From Pomphorhynchus laevis (Eukaryota > Acanthocephala > Palaeacanthocephala > Echinorhynchida > Pomphorhynchidae), in contig WNNJ02002029.1 of the NCBI GenBank assembly GCA_012934845.2, positions 1 to 64,000 on the forward strand: DNA of 64,000 bases. The letters are read 5' to 3'. Position numbers and translations under genes: made by a program. The notes under the pieces were generated by a model that ran no database searches, was not told where the DNA came from, and saw only the letters and a list, made by a program, of their open reading frames with translations. Shown one piece after another: positions 1 to 9,959 of the stretch (position 1 is its first letter; the number at the start of each line of letters is the position of its first letter).

Positions 1-231
1 AAATATTAATATATATTTATATTAATATATAAAATATACACAAAATTTGATTGAATACTTTTATTTGATTAACTATTTAATGTATTTCTTACTTTAAAAA
101 ATAGTACTTTTAGTATTTCTTACTTTAAAAATGATAAATCAAATGCCCTTTTTGTTTTCGTTATTTTGTTAAAAACATCAAAATTCATTCATTCATCAAC
201 TACCTTAATTTAATATGATAGGTTAAGCAAA
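1..231. other. A+T-rich flank of LINE family A
   Basis: Low-complexity A/T DNA with no gene. A short TATGATA near 213-220 recurs just after the LINE at about 4085-4092 and may be a target-site duplication, but it is too short and A/T-rich to be sure. Confidence 0.4.
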
Positions 232-235
232 AAAA

Positions 236-1466
236 ATGAATGCTAAAACGCTATCGGAGCTTCAAAGCTCTACAACTTTTGGTGATTTTACAATGAAATA
301 TGGTAGTAATGAACGATCTGGTTCAATTCTTTCGTCTACTGGAGACAATTCTAATCAGGTTAGTGATGTTTCGTGTTTATTAAATGCAGATAAGGGGCTG
401 CTACCCCCGATTCCAAAATTAGCTAACCTGTGCATCATCAATTCAAAAAAACCAATAGAGAAACACAATCTCTTCTCAACCTTTTTGCGAAAGTTTGTAT
501 CAATTCATCCAAACAGGGTGCTGTTCAATTCAGTGAAGATTTTGGACAATACTGTAAGAGTTTCCTTCCCGAATGCCTCTTTATTAAAGGAATACAAAGA
601 TTATTTTGACAAGCACCTTTTGGACTCTGGTTCCATAACGTTGAAACCCCTTCAGTGCTCAGTTAAAATATCTAATTTTCCATTGTTTCTAACAGAAGAA
701 GATTTGATAACTCTGAAAAAATTGTATGGCCTCCAATCAGTGAGGCAAGTCCTAGGAGGGGGCGACCCCCTCCCAGTGGCTTTTGCAAATACAGATCTTG
801 ATTCCGGTCTGCTTATCTCTAAATCGTCAGCGAATCCTTTCCTAGGTTTTAACTTAGGATTCACTCTAATTGACGAAACCGACTCACATTCCCATACTGT
901 AACAAGTGCCACGCCTGGGGCCACTGGTACTCTACATGCAGCAAGGCCTTGGTATGCGGTGTTTGTGGTGCTGGGGATTGTCAGTATGCTTTAAAAGGGG
1001 AAAGATGTCAGGCCTCCTCCTCTTGCGCTAATTGTGGAGGGGAACATCCGGCCTGGTCAAGGCGCTGCAGAATATTTAAAGAATATAAACAACTGTTTGT
1101 TAAGCCTAGAACCCCGATCAACTACGCCCCTGCTGCTGGTTCATCAGCCGACCGGATGTCAAACGCTGACATCATTCAACTTCTTGATAACCAGAAACGA
1201 GTAATTTTTTCGCAATTTCAAACAATGATTGGACCTCTGCTATCCTCTTTTGTAGGGACAACAGCTGCCCCCATGCCTAACGAGCTTAAAACCCCCCACT
1301 CCAAGAAGAGGGGGGCTTCGGCCAGAACAGTCCCACCCCCAAGGTGGGGAAGATGATCAAGGATAAGAAGGCTTCTCTGGGAAATGAAGATATTGCCCTG
1401 GGGGGTACGACCCGCGACGGGGCTAGTGGCAGTGGGGGTAACCCTCCTGCACCTAGCTCTGTCTAG
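236..1466 (+). pseudogene. LINE A ORF1, gag-like zinc-knuckle protein, frameshifted
   Basis: Likely RNA-binding ORF1 product of the LINE. The first part reads open from ATG 236 to about 885. The conserved part then continues in another frame with zinc knuckles: a C-x2-C-x4-H-x4-C finger (CNKCHAWGHWYSTC) at about 898-939, then Cys/His clusters CGVC and CANCGGEH up to about 1062. A third frame holds the tail with GNEDIA and stops at 1464-1466. The frame changes lie near 884-886 and 1335-1341. The copy at 20.2-20.9 kb keeps the same FPHCNTCHRWGHW and GNEDIA signatures, which shows these frames belong to one protein and that the shifts are damage in this copy. Confidence 0.8.
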
Positions 1467-1497
1467 GTTGACATCCCCTTCCAACTAATTTAGCTCA

Positions 1498-3957
1498 ATG
1501 GTGAGTAAACCTGAGCCTTTTTCACTGAATATTCTTCAGTGGAATTCGGGAGGTGCTTCTGCCCTTAGACTTTTATCTGGTAGAGACGCAGATGTTATAG
1601 TCCTCCAGGAGACGCGGTCTATCCGTCTCCCCCAGGACATTACTCGATTTATCCCAAAGCAAATTTGTTCCCACTATACTCCGTACATAACCCCACCTCA
1701 CTCCTCTTCATCTCAAGGACTCTTGACCCTAGTTAAATGCTCTTTAAGGTCCTCCCTACTGCTAAATTATTCTTGTCCTGCCCTGTCTTGTCTAGTAGTT
1801 TCACTCGTTAAGAACGGTAAACGCCTCAGTCTAGCCAACGTCTACATTCGTCCAGGAGAGATTCACAAGAACCGTGACCTTCTGGATGGTATTATCGATA
1901 GCGGCTATGACATTGTACTAGGTGACTTCAACGACAGAACTGGTCGTTGGATTAATGCTGCTCTCCGCAGAGCCAGGAACGGTTATCTTATTCACAAACC
2001 ACCGTCCCCTACATTTCATTGCACATCAACGAATTCACTCCTGGACCTATTACTGCTCCACGAGAGATGGTTGTTAAAACCCTTCTGCACGGAGCAGTCG
2101 CGACAGCATCTGTCCACATCTCATGATCTAATTCGCTGGCGGATAGAGGAGGATACGCTGCTTCGGAGAAGATTCCACTTTGACCCGATCAGAGTGGCTT
2201 TCTTCCAAGCTGCTATCCAACGCTTCCCCCGAATTGGTAATGAGAATTTAACCGAATTTAATTCCTACCTCTCTTCGCAAGCTACCGCATTGCTTTCTAC
2301 AACCTATAAAGGTCGCATTTTCAATCCCACACCGACGAAACTCAAGGTTCTAGCAAAACTACTGAACCTCCCTAATCTCTCTTCTTCCGCCAGACAGACT
2401 CTCTCGAATGAATACTGGCGCACCAGATATTGGTTCCAGCTGAGTAGGGATAGGGCGAGCATTGCTCGTCTTAACCCTTCTCAGTCTTCCTTTTGGAAGA
2501 TTTTCAAGAAGGAGAAGTTTGCTTGTTGGAGGGATAGGGCCTTGGGTTGGATCGGTAGAATTGGCCTTGATAAAGTTTTAGAAGAGTCACTTGCCTTACA
2601 CAACTATGGAGCCACTCAATCTCCGCAACCAATCCCGCCTTGGGGAGACTTCAGGAGTAGAGACTTATCTGTCACAGATATTCTCAACGCCTGGGGGCCT
2701 CTTCCAAGCACCTCCAAAACCGTCGCTCCACTCTCTTCTCGTGTCTGTCAGCTTTTGACAACCGATCAAAGAAGGGAGGTGGCCATCACAATGCTATTAG
2801 CCACCCCATCCGATGTAGCCGGCATCAACATTAGCAAGAGAATTTTTATTCCAAAAAAGTTTCCGGTCTCTTGTCCTAAAGACCTGCGGCCCATTTCGAT
2901 TCAAAATTCCCTCGTATCGATCTACGAAAAAGCGCTTGCGCGTAGAATCCGCGATCATCTGATTAGGCGAAATTTAATCCCACCTGGTTTCCATGGGTTT
3001 GTCAAAGGTCGCTCGGTCCATTCAGCAGTTAGTGAAGTGCATCGGTTTTGTCAGGAGAACAGTCATCAGCTAGCTGTGGCAGTTTTCCTTGATTTTTCCG
3101 CTGCATTTGACCGCATCTCCATTCCCTTTGTTATCTCTTCTCTCAGGTCCCTCGGGTTGCCTGCGAGAATTGTTAACAGGGTGGAGATACTGCTGTACAC
3201 CAAGCGATTTTATTATGATGACGACCCTGATGCGCGTCAGTTCTACCCTATTACGGGTGTGCCTCAAGGTTCACCACTTTCTCCAATCTTATATCTTGCT
3301 GCCTCAATTATTCTATTTAAAATATTTAAACGTGAACAACGTCTAGTGGTGTACGCTGATGACACCACAGCCCTGTTCACTGGACGCAGGTGCAAAGACG
3401 TAGTCTCGGACATCAGCCGCTTCTTTATAAGATTAAAAGACCAGTTGCCTAGATCCAACCTTATTCTAAACTCCGCTAAATCGCATGTGGTTGTCTTTCA
3501 TGGCTCCCCTGCAACCAAGAAAAAACTTAAGAGACTAGCACTCTCTACGCTCTCCTCCATATTTGCATCCGAACCACTCCCTGTCTTCACAAGTCGAGTA
3601 AAATACCTGGGGTTCACCGTTTCGGTGAACTGGTCGGCGAAAGCCGACCTGGATAGACTCAAACGTATCATGAAGAAAGCTAGGTGGGCTCTGAAACGGG
3701 CCCAGCATCTGTCGTTGAATGGGAAAACCCAGGTGCGCCTTTGGGGTACCTGGGCTATCTCGGGATTAGTCTTCTTCTCAAGAGGACGTCCCCCAGAGCA
3801 AAGGCTAAGGTTTCTTAAGCTCCTCGTCTCTCGTTTACCCAACATCGTCCGCACCGATTGGATTCTTCGGGAGGTGAAAGACCCCGGGTGGTTCAATCGG
3901 AAAGCGGCGTGCTGGATTGGTTGTTGGGCTCAGATCCCTATTGATTTGAGGCCTTAA
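1498..3957 (+). CDS. LINE A ORF2: endonuclease and reverse transcriptase, intact
   Basis: Uninterrupted 819-residue frame. The N-terminal APE-like endonuclease shows NILQWN (11-16), QET (37-39), YIRP (116-119), GDFNDRTGRW (142-151) and a final S-H-D at 208-210. The reverse transcriptase follows: LRPISI, GFVKGRS, FLDFSAAFDRI with catalytic Asp near 532, GVPQGSPLSP, YADDT (619-622) and KYLGF. The C-terminal ~140 residues are basic with several Cys/Trp, and I see no RNase H motifs. The enzyme would nick target DNA and prime reverse transcription there. It starts at the ATG 31 bases after the ORF1 stop; the endonuclease motif begins only 10 residues in, which supports this start. An intact frame beside a broken ORF1 suggests fairly recent insertion. 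Confidence 0.92.
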   Translation: MVSKPEPFSLNILQWNSGGASALRLLSGRDADVIVLQETRSIRLPQDITRFIPKQICSHYTPYITPPHSSSSQGLLTLVKCSLRSSLLLNYSCPALSCLVVSLVKNGKRLSLANVYIRPGEIHKNRDLLDGIIDSGYDIVLGDFNDRTGRWINAALRRARNGYLIHKPPSPTFHCTSTNSLLDLLLLHERWLLKPFCTEQSRQHLSTSHDLIRWRIEEDTLLRRRFHFDPIRVAFFQAAIQRFPRIGNENLTEFNSYLSSQATALLSTTYKGRIFNPTPTKLKVLAKLLNLPNLSSSARQTLSNEYWRTRYWFQLSRDRASIARLNPSQSSFWKIFKKEKFACWRDRALGWIGRIGLDKVLEESLALHNYGATQSPQPIPPWGDFRSRDLSVTDILNAWGPLPSTSKTVAPLSSRVCQLLTTDQRREVAITMLLATPSDVAGINISKRIFIPKKFPVSCPKDLRPISIQNSLVSIYEKALARRIRDHLIRRNLIPPGFHGFVKGRSVHSAVSEVHRFCQENSHQLAVAVFLDFSAAFDRISIPFVISSLRSLGLPARIVNRVEILLYTKRFYYDDDPDARQFYPITGVPQGSPLSPILYLAASIILFKIFKREQRLVVYADDTTALFTGRRCKDVVSDISRFFIRLKDQLPRSNLILNSAKSHVVVFHGSPATKKKLKRLALSTLSSIFASEPLPVFTSRVKYLGFTVSVNWSAKADLDRLKRIMKKARWALKRAQHLSLNGKTQVRLWGTWAISGLVFFSRGRPPEQRLRFLKLLVSRLPNIVRTDWILREVKDPGWFNRKAACWIGCWAQIPIDLRP

Positions 3958-4082
3958 TAGGAAGAAGACAAAGAAATTGTTGACCTATTTTTTCTGTTGA
4001 CTGACTGTTTATTTTTTTTCTAACGGACTTCTTGTTAAACGACACTTCCATTTATGTATTTTTATTAATAAAGTCTTATTAT

Positions 4083-5464
4083 TATATGATACTTTTGTTA
4101 AATTCGAATTAGTTTGCAATTCTAATTATATAAAATAGCACTCAAATGCTATATAAAACATTTGAGTCACACAACTTTATTACGCTTTAATAAGCTTTAT
4201 TTAAATAGCTTTTATTTTTGTTTGCTATGCGATTAGGTCTACAAGGCGAATAATTATAACTCACATCAAGTACTAAACGTACTTCGATTATAGTAAAATG
4301 ACATAACAGAGGTATATATGAGCATTCAAATATACTTATACATGAGTAAAGAGATATACTATATCCCTCTCTTCTCGTATAAGTAAGAGTATCACCCTAT
4401 GAGTGTCGTTATTTATGCCTTTTGATAAGAGTGCTGACGTCTCTACGCAGCCATCAAGGGAGTGCAGCGTTCCAATCATAATTTCTGTGTTTAGTTTAAA
4501 ATAAAGATTACGATAAGGTGAAAGTAATAGTCTTCTTAGTTTATGCACAGTCGATTTACACTATCTTAAATTTAGCTGTTCTCTCACTTTAATCTTAATC
4601 GCAATTTCTTATCTTTCGATTTTAAAAATTATTTATAACTTTTGAATTGCTTATTTGGAGATTTATAGAACATATGGTAAGCGGCGGCCCGCAGGCCGCA
4701 TCCGCCCCGCAGATATTTCATCCGGTCCGCCGCCAAACGAATTGTCCTTTATTCGTACAAAAATAACGGACAAACATCTAAAAACTCGATAATATTGGTC
4801 TTGAGTAATATAAATGTTAATATTGATGAACTCGTTGTTCAAGTTTAAAATAAATATTTCCAATAGTTGATAATGATCTATTTATTGATAAAGAATTATT
4901 GGAGCAAAAAAAGGAAAATTTTTATTTGATATTTGGCTAACCTCTGTTAGCATCATCAGAAAATTACAGTAATTTCCTGTAAATTACATAGTAATTTATA
5001 GTAATTAACAGTTTTTTATAATGTACATGCCTTTAAAAAATTCAAAATGATCGCTGCCATCTGCTTTGAGCAGGTGCTGCTGTTATTAGCGATAACCAGC
5101 TGTTTTCAATGTTGTTTGAATTGTGGCACGATTTCAGCAACTTTTGAAAGTACACAAAACGCAATAAAAAAGGATGATTCAGAATAGTTTAGAATAATAT
5201 TTAAATAATATTTCCATTCAAAATAAATAATTTTATTTCGTTTTGTGTACCTTCAAACGTTGCCGGATTTTTTTTATTAATTTTACAGGTTAGAATATAT
5301 CTAATCTGAAGGATCAACAATAGCACATTTTATAGCACATTGGCCAACCGGTGGCTAATGCATATCAGTATATCATAATAAAGTACATCAGTATATCATA
5401 ATAAAGCTTTTTTGCATATGAAGACAAAGTTATTACTAGCTTTATCAATAGTTGTTATTATATA
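4083..5464. other. Intergenic, with a G+C-rich block and PLE-type motif
   Basis: No coding region recognised. Two items stand out: a G+C-rich block at 4681-4735 in otherwise A/T DNA, and at 4928-4959 (minus) a CTGATGA...stem...CAAA module matching the recurrent hammerhead-like module described elsewhere, here with G12 of the core replaced. At 5048-5094 the sequence ATCGCT...AGCGAT forms another imperfect inverted repeat rich in CTGCTG. Confidence 0.5.
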
Positions 5465-5700
5465 GTTATGCTTTAATTTAGTAAGTTCTGTATACATATC
5501 TTTATTAATTTGATCTTTCCTTTTATAATTGTTTGTTATTTTCATTTACTCTCTAATTTTATCAAAGATATAATCTTTCCAAATGTTTATCTTTGTTTGT
5601 TATTTTCATTTTATTTTATATTCCATCAAATATATAATCTTTTCAAATTTTAATCTTTAATGAATTTAAGCTTTCAATATTAATTAGCTTACCAAAGTAA
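5465..5700 (-). mobile_element. Naiad-type PLE fragment
   Basis: On the minus strand this resembles 7530-7705 of the Naiad-type element (spacer between the endonuclease and RT regions, rich in Lys/Asn/Ile). Part of it is duplicated: TTTGTTATTTTCATTT occurs at about 5528 and 5595. No catalytic motif is retained. Confidence 0.65.
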
Positions 5701-5890
5701 GCATTTAGGTCAACGTAATCAACCGCTACAATAGACTCATCGACCAAAATATTATCTAAATAAGCACTCGTTCCCCTTCGAACGTTATCGTCTCGAGACA
5801 AAACTTCAGTCAAGATCATGTTCTTGATCCTTGGACCAAATGTATCTTCGAAATGATTTTTGTATTACAAAATTAACTTTCCTCCTTAAT
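5700..5890 (-). mobile_element. Fossil RT fragment of an LTR-type retroelement
   Basis: About 190 bases on the minus strand resemble the catalytic-loop region of the reverse transcriptase of LTR retrotransposons (Gypsy/BEL-like kin). It is a small, broken remnant with no ends, gag or integrase visible, abutting the PLE fragment. Old; family assignment is tentative. Confidence 0.4.
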
Positions 5891-6118
5891 CACAGATAAA
5901 TAGTTGGAAGCGATTATACAAAGTTATCGATCCCCCAAATAGAGCATTTTTATTACTAATGATTCGCAATGTAGTGTATATTTAAATGCGGTCGACTAAT
6001 TGAAGAAATTATTTTGTTGGCAGAACAAATATTAAAGTTAATTCACACTAATGTTATTTCACATAGATGTTAAAGTTAATTTAGAGGAGGAGATCCATCA
6101 GACAAATGTTCTCAAATT

Positions 6119-6200
6119 GAAAAGCCATAACAGCAAATTAAAATTAAATTTATTTTCATTATTTCGACAGACAAATCTGTCATCATAAGGAATGATACAT
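6119..6200. repeat. Dispersed terminal repeat, also at 9973, 10410 and 11070
   Basis: A ~75-bp module containing CAGCAAATTAAAATT and CTGTCATCATAAGGAATGA is shared with 9973-10043 and 10407-10470 in the same orientation and with 11070-11145 inverted. On the opposite strand it reads TGATGACAGA...TCTGTCGAAA here, a stem between TGATGA and GAAA that resembles the recurrent hammerhead-like module. Confidence 0.6.
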
Positions 6201-6633
6201 CATAATCACATTTCTTTAATTACTTTTAAAATTAAGCAAATCTGTCGTTTATTTGTTTTTACACTTCCTCTGAGTCTACGTATTTAATATAATTATAAAA
6301 TAAACAAAACATAATAATGCTAAATCAAAATTTAATAATTAAATAATAAAATTAATAATTGTTTTTAGATTTTTACTAATTTAAATCAAGTTAAAATAAA
6401 AAGAATTGAAATATAAAATAAACTTCATTTTTATGAATTGACTAATAAATAACCGATATTGTATCAGAATAAGAATTATAGGTCATCAGGAGGAACTGCT
6501 ATGCTATCAGGTTTCGGCCCTTAACTCTTCTACCAACATAGCAGCGGGGCCAAATACATGCTAATGATGTATTTCCTCTGATAAAACTATCTAGTATCTT
6601 ATTCTAATACAAAGTATATTATTTATTATCCAT

Positions 6634-7305
6634 CTATAAAAATTTGCCACTTAAGAGTTTAAATTTGTTCTTTATATTATTGTGTGGATTTATATATTTT
6701 ACTATTTTCTGTTTGATGGTATTTTTATAGTAACCTAGTTTAAAATATGTATCTATTAAATTATTTAAATGATTTTGAAGAAAGCCAATATCATAACATA
6801 TTGTTGCAATTCTTAAAATTTCATTATTTAATGTATTATGTTTTATATTATATGATGTGCATGAATGCTCATGCAAAAATATGTTTCTTGTAAATTTAAA
6901 TATGACATCTTTACGATATAAATTAATAGTAGTTTTAGTTAATGTTAATTTAATGTTCATATCTAGATATACACCTTCTTTATCATTAATATTGGTTTTG
7001 TTAAAAATATGGCTCTCTGGATAAATGTGTTCACTAATTGAATAAAAATTATTAGAATTAAATACACATATATCATCAATGTATCGAAACATGTATTTCA
7101 TATATTTATATCGTTTAGATTTAGTTTTTACACAGTTATGAACAAATTCATATTCTATAAAGCTTAAAAACAAGTCAGCTATAATTGGGCTACTATTACC
7201 ACCCATTGGAACACCTTTTACTTGTCTAAATATAGATGTCCCTACCTTTAAATAATTTTGATTTATCAAAATATTTAAGGATTCTATTAATTCAATTTTA
7301 TCCAT
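6634..7305 (-). pseudogene. PLE reverse transcriptase, C-terminal part
   Basis: Open for 223 residues. Motifs typical of PLE RT: GVPMGGNSSPIIADLFLSF..E (RT motif 4) and FRYIDDICVF (motif 5, catalytic YIDD), then a thumb-like tail rich in Lys/Asn/Ile. The ATG is internal: in frame upstream, coding-like sequence continues to about 7415, where it meets an A/T-rich inverted repeat. RT motifs 1-3 are not found, so the copy cannot encode a complete enzyme. In a full element this domain would copy the element RNA at a nicked target. Confidence 0.8.
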
Positions 7306-7418
7306 ATATTTATATTTACTTGATATTTTTGTTAGATATGCGCTATAATTATTATAACATATATATGTATATATTTTTCCGAATATAAGATTAATTAATT
7401 TTACTAACGCTTCTTTAA

Positions 7419-7520
7419 TATCTACTAAATCTAGATTTGTAGATATCTACATAGATATTATATATATCTATGTATAAAAATGATACAATTTTTAGATATC
7501 TACATATCTAAATCTAGATA
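7419..7520. repeat. A/T-rich inverted repeat inside the PLE
   Basis: AAATCTAGATTTGTAGAT on the left faces TATCTAAATCTAGAT on the right, with TAGATATCTACAT in both arms and a short spacer. It sits exactly where RT motifs 1-3 should be, so it marks a deletion filled by a palindromic insert or a repair product. Confidence 0.6.
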
Positions 7521-8177
7521 TTATTTTGTTATCCTTTAGTTTAGTAAGTTCTTTATACATATCTTTATTAATTTTATCTTTCCTTTTATAATTGTTTGTT
7601 ATTTTCATTTTATTTTTAATTTTATCAAATATATAATCATTCCAAATGTTTATCTTAGATATATTTGAGCTTTTACTATTAATCAGCTTAATAAAGTAAT
7701 CATTTAAGTTATTATATAACGAATTGTAAATTTTATTTTTGTCGTTGTTATTATTTAATCTATATTTATACCCTTTTGATAGCAGCTTTCTTAATTCACA
7801 ATTTTCAATTAATTCTAGATTATGGGTACATATATGTTCATTTATTTTATCAAAACTAAGACTTTTACAATTGCATTTAGTTTATATAATGTTTCTAATA
7901 TTATCGTTACATATTGATTTTAATTCTTTATTATTAAAAATTATCGTCCTAATGGTGGTAGGAGTTTATACCTTATTTTAGGAATATATTTACTTAAATC
8001 TGACCCTATTATTTCTTTACGTTTAGAATTATTTAAAAGTCCGGCTATATTTATGTTATCTATACATTTATTAATGAAGTTTATGGTTAATGTATATTTT
8101 CTATTGTTATTATTAACATTTATTGTACGATTATAGTATTTTGTATTACAATAACTGTCTATTATACAACTTAGCAT
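7520..8177 (-). pseudogene. PLE spacer between GIY-YIG and RT
   Basis: Reads as Lys/Asn/Ile-rich protein in two frames. It contains KLLPPLGR near 7945 and a later piece with ICTHNLELIENCELRKLL and KGYKY. A similar 'HNL.II.N..LR.L..KG..Y' stretch is conserved in PLE proteins before the RT core. No catalytic residues are expected in this part. Confidence 0.6.
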
Positions 8178-8203
8178 AACATAGTCGTTAATTAATCTTT
8201 GAT

Positions 8204-8800
8204 TTATAAAACAAATGTTATCTTTAGAAAACTTATTTTATTTACATAAAGATCTTTCAGCTTATTATCTCTTAAAAGTTTTAATATTTCTAATTGTTCA
8301 TTTATATACATATCTTTTTTAATATTTTTAACTATATTTTTCTTATTCCATTTATCACCATGACTTCTTGGTTTGCGTTTAACCGGATTATTATAATATA
8401 GTTGTTTTTTATTTACTATACTACTTCTGCCAATTCCTTGTACCACGTTATTCAATCCTAATGGGTGCATGGAATTAAGCGTTTTAATCCAAAAATCTTC
8501 TTTTTCTAATAGTTTTTGATTTAATATTGATATGTTTTCTTCGATAATATGTTCTAAAATAAATAATTTACAGTTTTTAATATCATGTCCTATTAGTCTC
8601 ATATGTTTATGAAATATAGTTTGACTATTATACTGTATATTATATATGTGTTGCCTAAACCTAGTTTTTAACATTTGATATGTTTTTCCCATATATTGCA
8701 ATCCACATGTACATTGTATTAGATACACTACACCTGCGGTATTGCAGTTACAATTATTATTAATATTTAATGAAAAACATTTGTTTGTCGTATTACTTAC
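8204..8800 (-). CDS. PLE GIY-YIG endonuclease domain (N-terminal, partial)
   Basis: On the minus strand the domain begins before the annotated ATG at 8728: Cys-rich NNCNCNTAG runs into VVYLIQCTCGLQYMGKT, then R-FRQHIYNI, followed by a helical part with H-M-RLIGHD and LLEKEDFWIKTL near residue 80. The GIY-YIG signature is present as VVYLI...QYMGKT, with the catalytic-type Arg and the Glu in LEKEDFWI. In PLEs this enzyme nicks DNA at the insertion site. The frame stops at 8204 and the protein continues in another frame, so it is damaged. Confidence 0.8.
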   Translation of the reverse strand, partial: VSNTTNKCFSLNINNNCNCNTAGVVYLIQCTCGLQYMGKTYQMLKTRFRQHIYNIQYNSQTIFHKHMRLIGHDIKNCKLFILEHIIEENISILNQKLLEKEDFWIKTLNSMHPLGLNNVVQGIGRSSIVNKKQLYYNNPVKRKPRSHGDKWNKKNIVKNIKKDMYINEQLEILKLLRDNKLKDLYVNKISFLKITFVL

Positions 8801-8840
8801 AATACAATTATTATTTATAACATGTAACTTTTAAGTCATA

Positions 8841-8965
8841 CTTTTTAAGGGTCCATCCAGCATCATCTGACAGGGGGCTGCCCTGCTTAAGGCGGTTGCA
8901 GGCTGGAACAAGATCTATAAAGATCTACCACCTTCACTCCACGCGCTAGGCGACCTGGCTATTGA
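8841..8965. other. G+C-rich block upstream of the PLE
   Basis: About 125 bases with much higher G+C than the surroundings, including GGGGGCTGCCCTGCTTAAGG and the palindromic AGATCTATAAAGATCT. It lies directly 5' of the PLE leader on its coding strand and may be its 5' UTR. No RNA gene was recognised. Confidence 0.35.
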
Positions 8966-9959
8966 CCATTACCTGGTCTCTTAAACGTAATCACGCAAAG
9001 CAGTTTACATTTTAAAGTGTAAACACCTTAGGATGCAAACTTCTCCCTTTTTTTAAAATTAATAATTCATGCTTGTTTGAAAATAAGAAAAAATAATAGT
9101 AAAGTCGTAACCAATAATACATAGTTTCAGTATTTCTGATAGAGGTCATATTACCGGGAAAACGAAGTCCACAGGTCAATAATAACATGTCAGTAGACCA
9201 AATCAAATCAGCTAACTGAGTTAAGCTGATTTAACTGAGTTCACAGTTTAAAGCGTACATTAGTTACTTATTTGATTGATTACCCACAATTTGAAATTTA
9301 AATTAGTTTGCCATATTTAGATTTTAATAAAAATTGTGGTTTTTTATTGCATATTTCTGTAAATGCCTTGAAAATCTTATTACGTGTTAAACCCTGACAT
9401 ATGAACATGATTCTGAGTTTCAATATGCATTTGAAATGCGATTGTGTTATCTTTGTACTACTCGGAATATTTGTAGACCCTATCAAATTTGCTATGGATC
9501 ATAGAGAGAAAAAATAAACCACACTTTCTTGTAATTTATGGATTGATGGCTGTTCGAAATTAATAATCATGAAATAAGAGATAAATGTTCAGTTAATTCG
9601 AATCTCGTCATAAATGTTACTAACTGTTTACCAGAAGATAGTGAAAATACACAAAACTTTAAGTAATAAATTGCTATTTTCAAATGTCCACCGTCAATTT
9701 TACCAAAATCATAAATCCACTTTGTATTTCATTTTTCGTAATTATATTTTCTAACAATGAAATTTTTATCGTAATTGATATTTTTACGGCAAACTAAAAA
9801 TATTCTAATAATGATCATCAAAAATATAAAAATATCTCTCTAGTATATTTCTATATATCATGCAGTTTATTTATTTGATGTTTACAACCAAAAGATAAAT
9901 TTATTTTTATAAATTCATTCAAAATCTTAAATTAAAATGAGACCTGCCATTTTTCTAAA
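8966..9959. other. A+T-rich spacer, nothing recognised
   Basis: Only short chance frames (for example 9298-9486 minus) without family motifs. No repeats other than homopolymer tracts were noted. Confidence 0.4.

Larger units (their letters stand above)
232..4082 (+). mobile_element. LINE family A, nearly full-length copy 1
   Basis: Two-ORF non-LTR retrotransposon. ORF1 is a gag-like protein with zinc knuckles, and ORF2 has an APE-type endonuclease followed by reverse transcriptase. After the ORF2 stop comes a short 3' UTR with AATAAAG near 4069, and the element appears to end without a long poly(A) tail. It is visibly richer in G+C than the A+T-rich DNA on both sides. Two further copies lie at 19640-24010 (plus) and 47130-49447 (minus). 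I could not place it in a named clade; the short ORF2 and lack of an RNase H region argue against the I clade, and it does not look like L2/CR1. Confidence 0.9.
6478..8840 (-). mobile_element. Penelope-like element, permuted (Naiad type)
   Basis: Read on the minus strand, the order is Cys-rich leader, GIY-YIG endonuclease, spacer, then reverse transcriptase. Canonical Penelope elements have RT first. The permuted order with an N-terminal GIY-YIG domain is the hallmark of the Naiad/Chlamys group of PLEs. The copy is broken: the frame changes between domains, and the RT N-terminal motifs are missing around an A/T inverted repeat at 7420-7520. Downstream (6480-6600) is a 3' region with CCTGATGA that recurs at 63505-63560. 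Fragments of the same family lie at 5465-5700, 52760-53260 and 63505-63845. Confidence 0.8.

Noticed and set aside
652-924. Minus-strand frame of 90 codons over LINE A ORF1, and other frames opposite ORF2.
   Set aside because: Shadows of the LINE coding strand without any recognised motif.
6483-6560. Hammerhead at the 3' end of the Naiad-type element (minus strand CTGATGA near 6483-6489 and GCCGAAAC upstream).
   Set aside because: Both core strings occur, but 10.1/11.1 and stem III do not pair; kept only as a hint of origin for the modules.
8841-8965. tRNA, 5S rRNA or snRNA in the G+C-rich block.
   Set aside because: No cloverleaf, A/B box pair or known snRNA signature could be laid on it.
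9298-9486. 62-codon minus-strand frame.
   Set aside because: No homology signature, no splice context, A/T-rich surroundings; probably chance.
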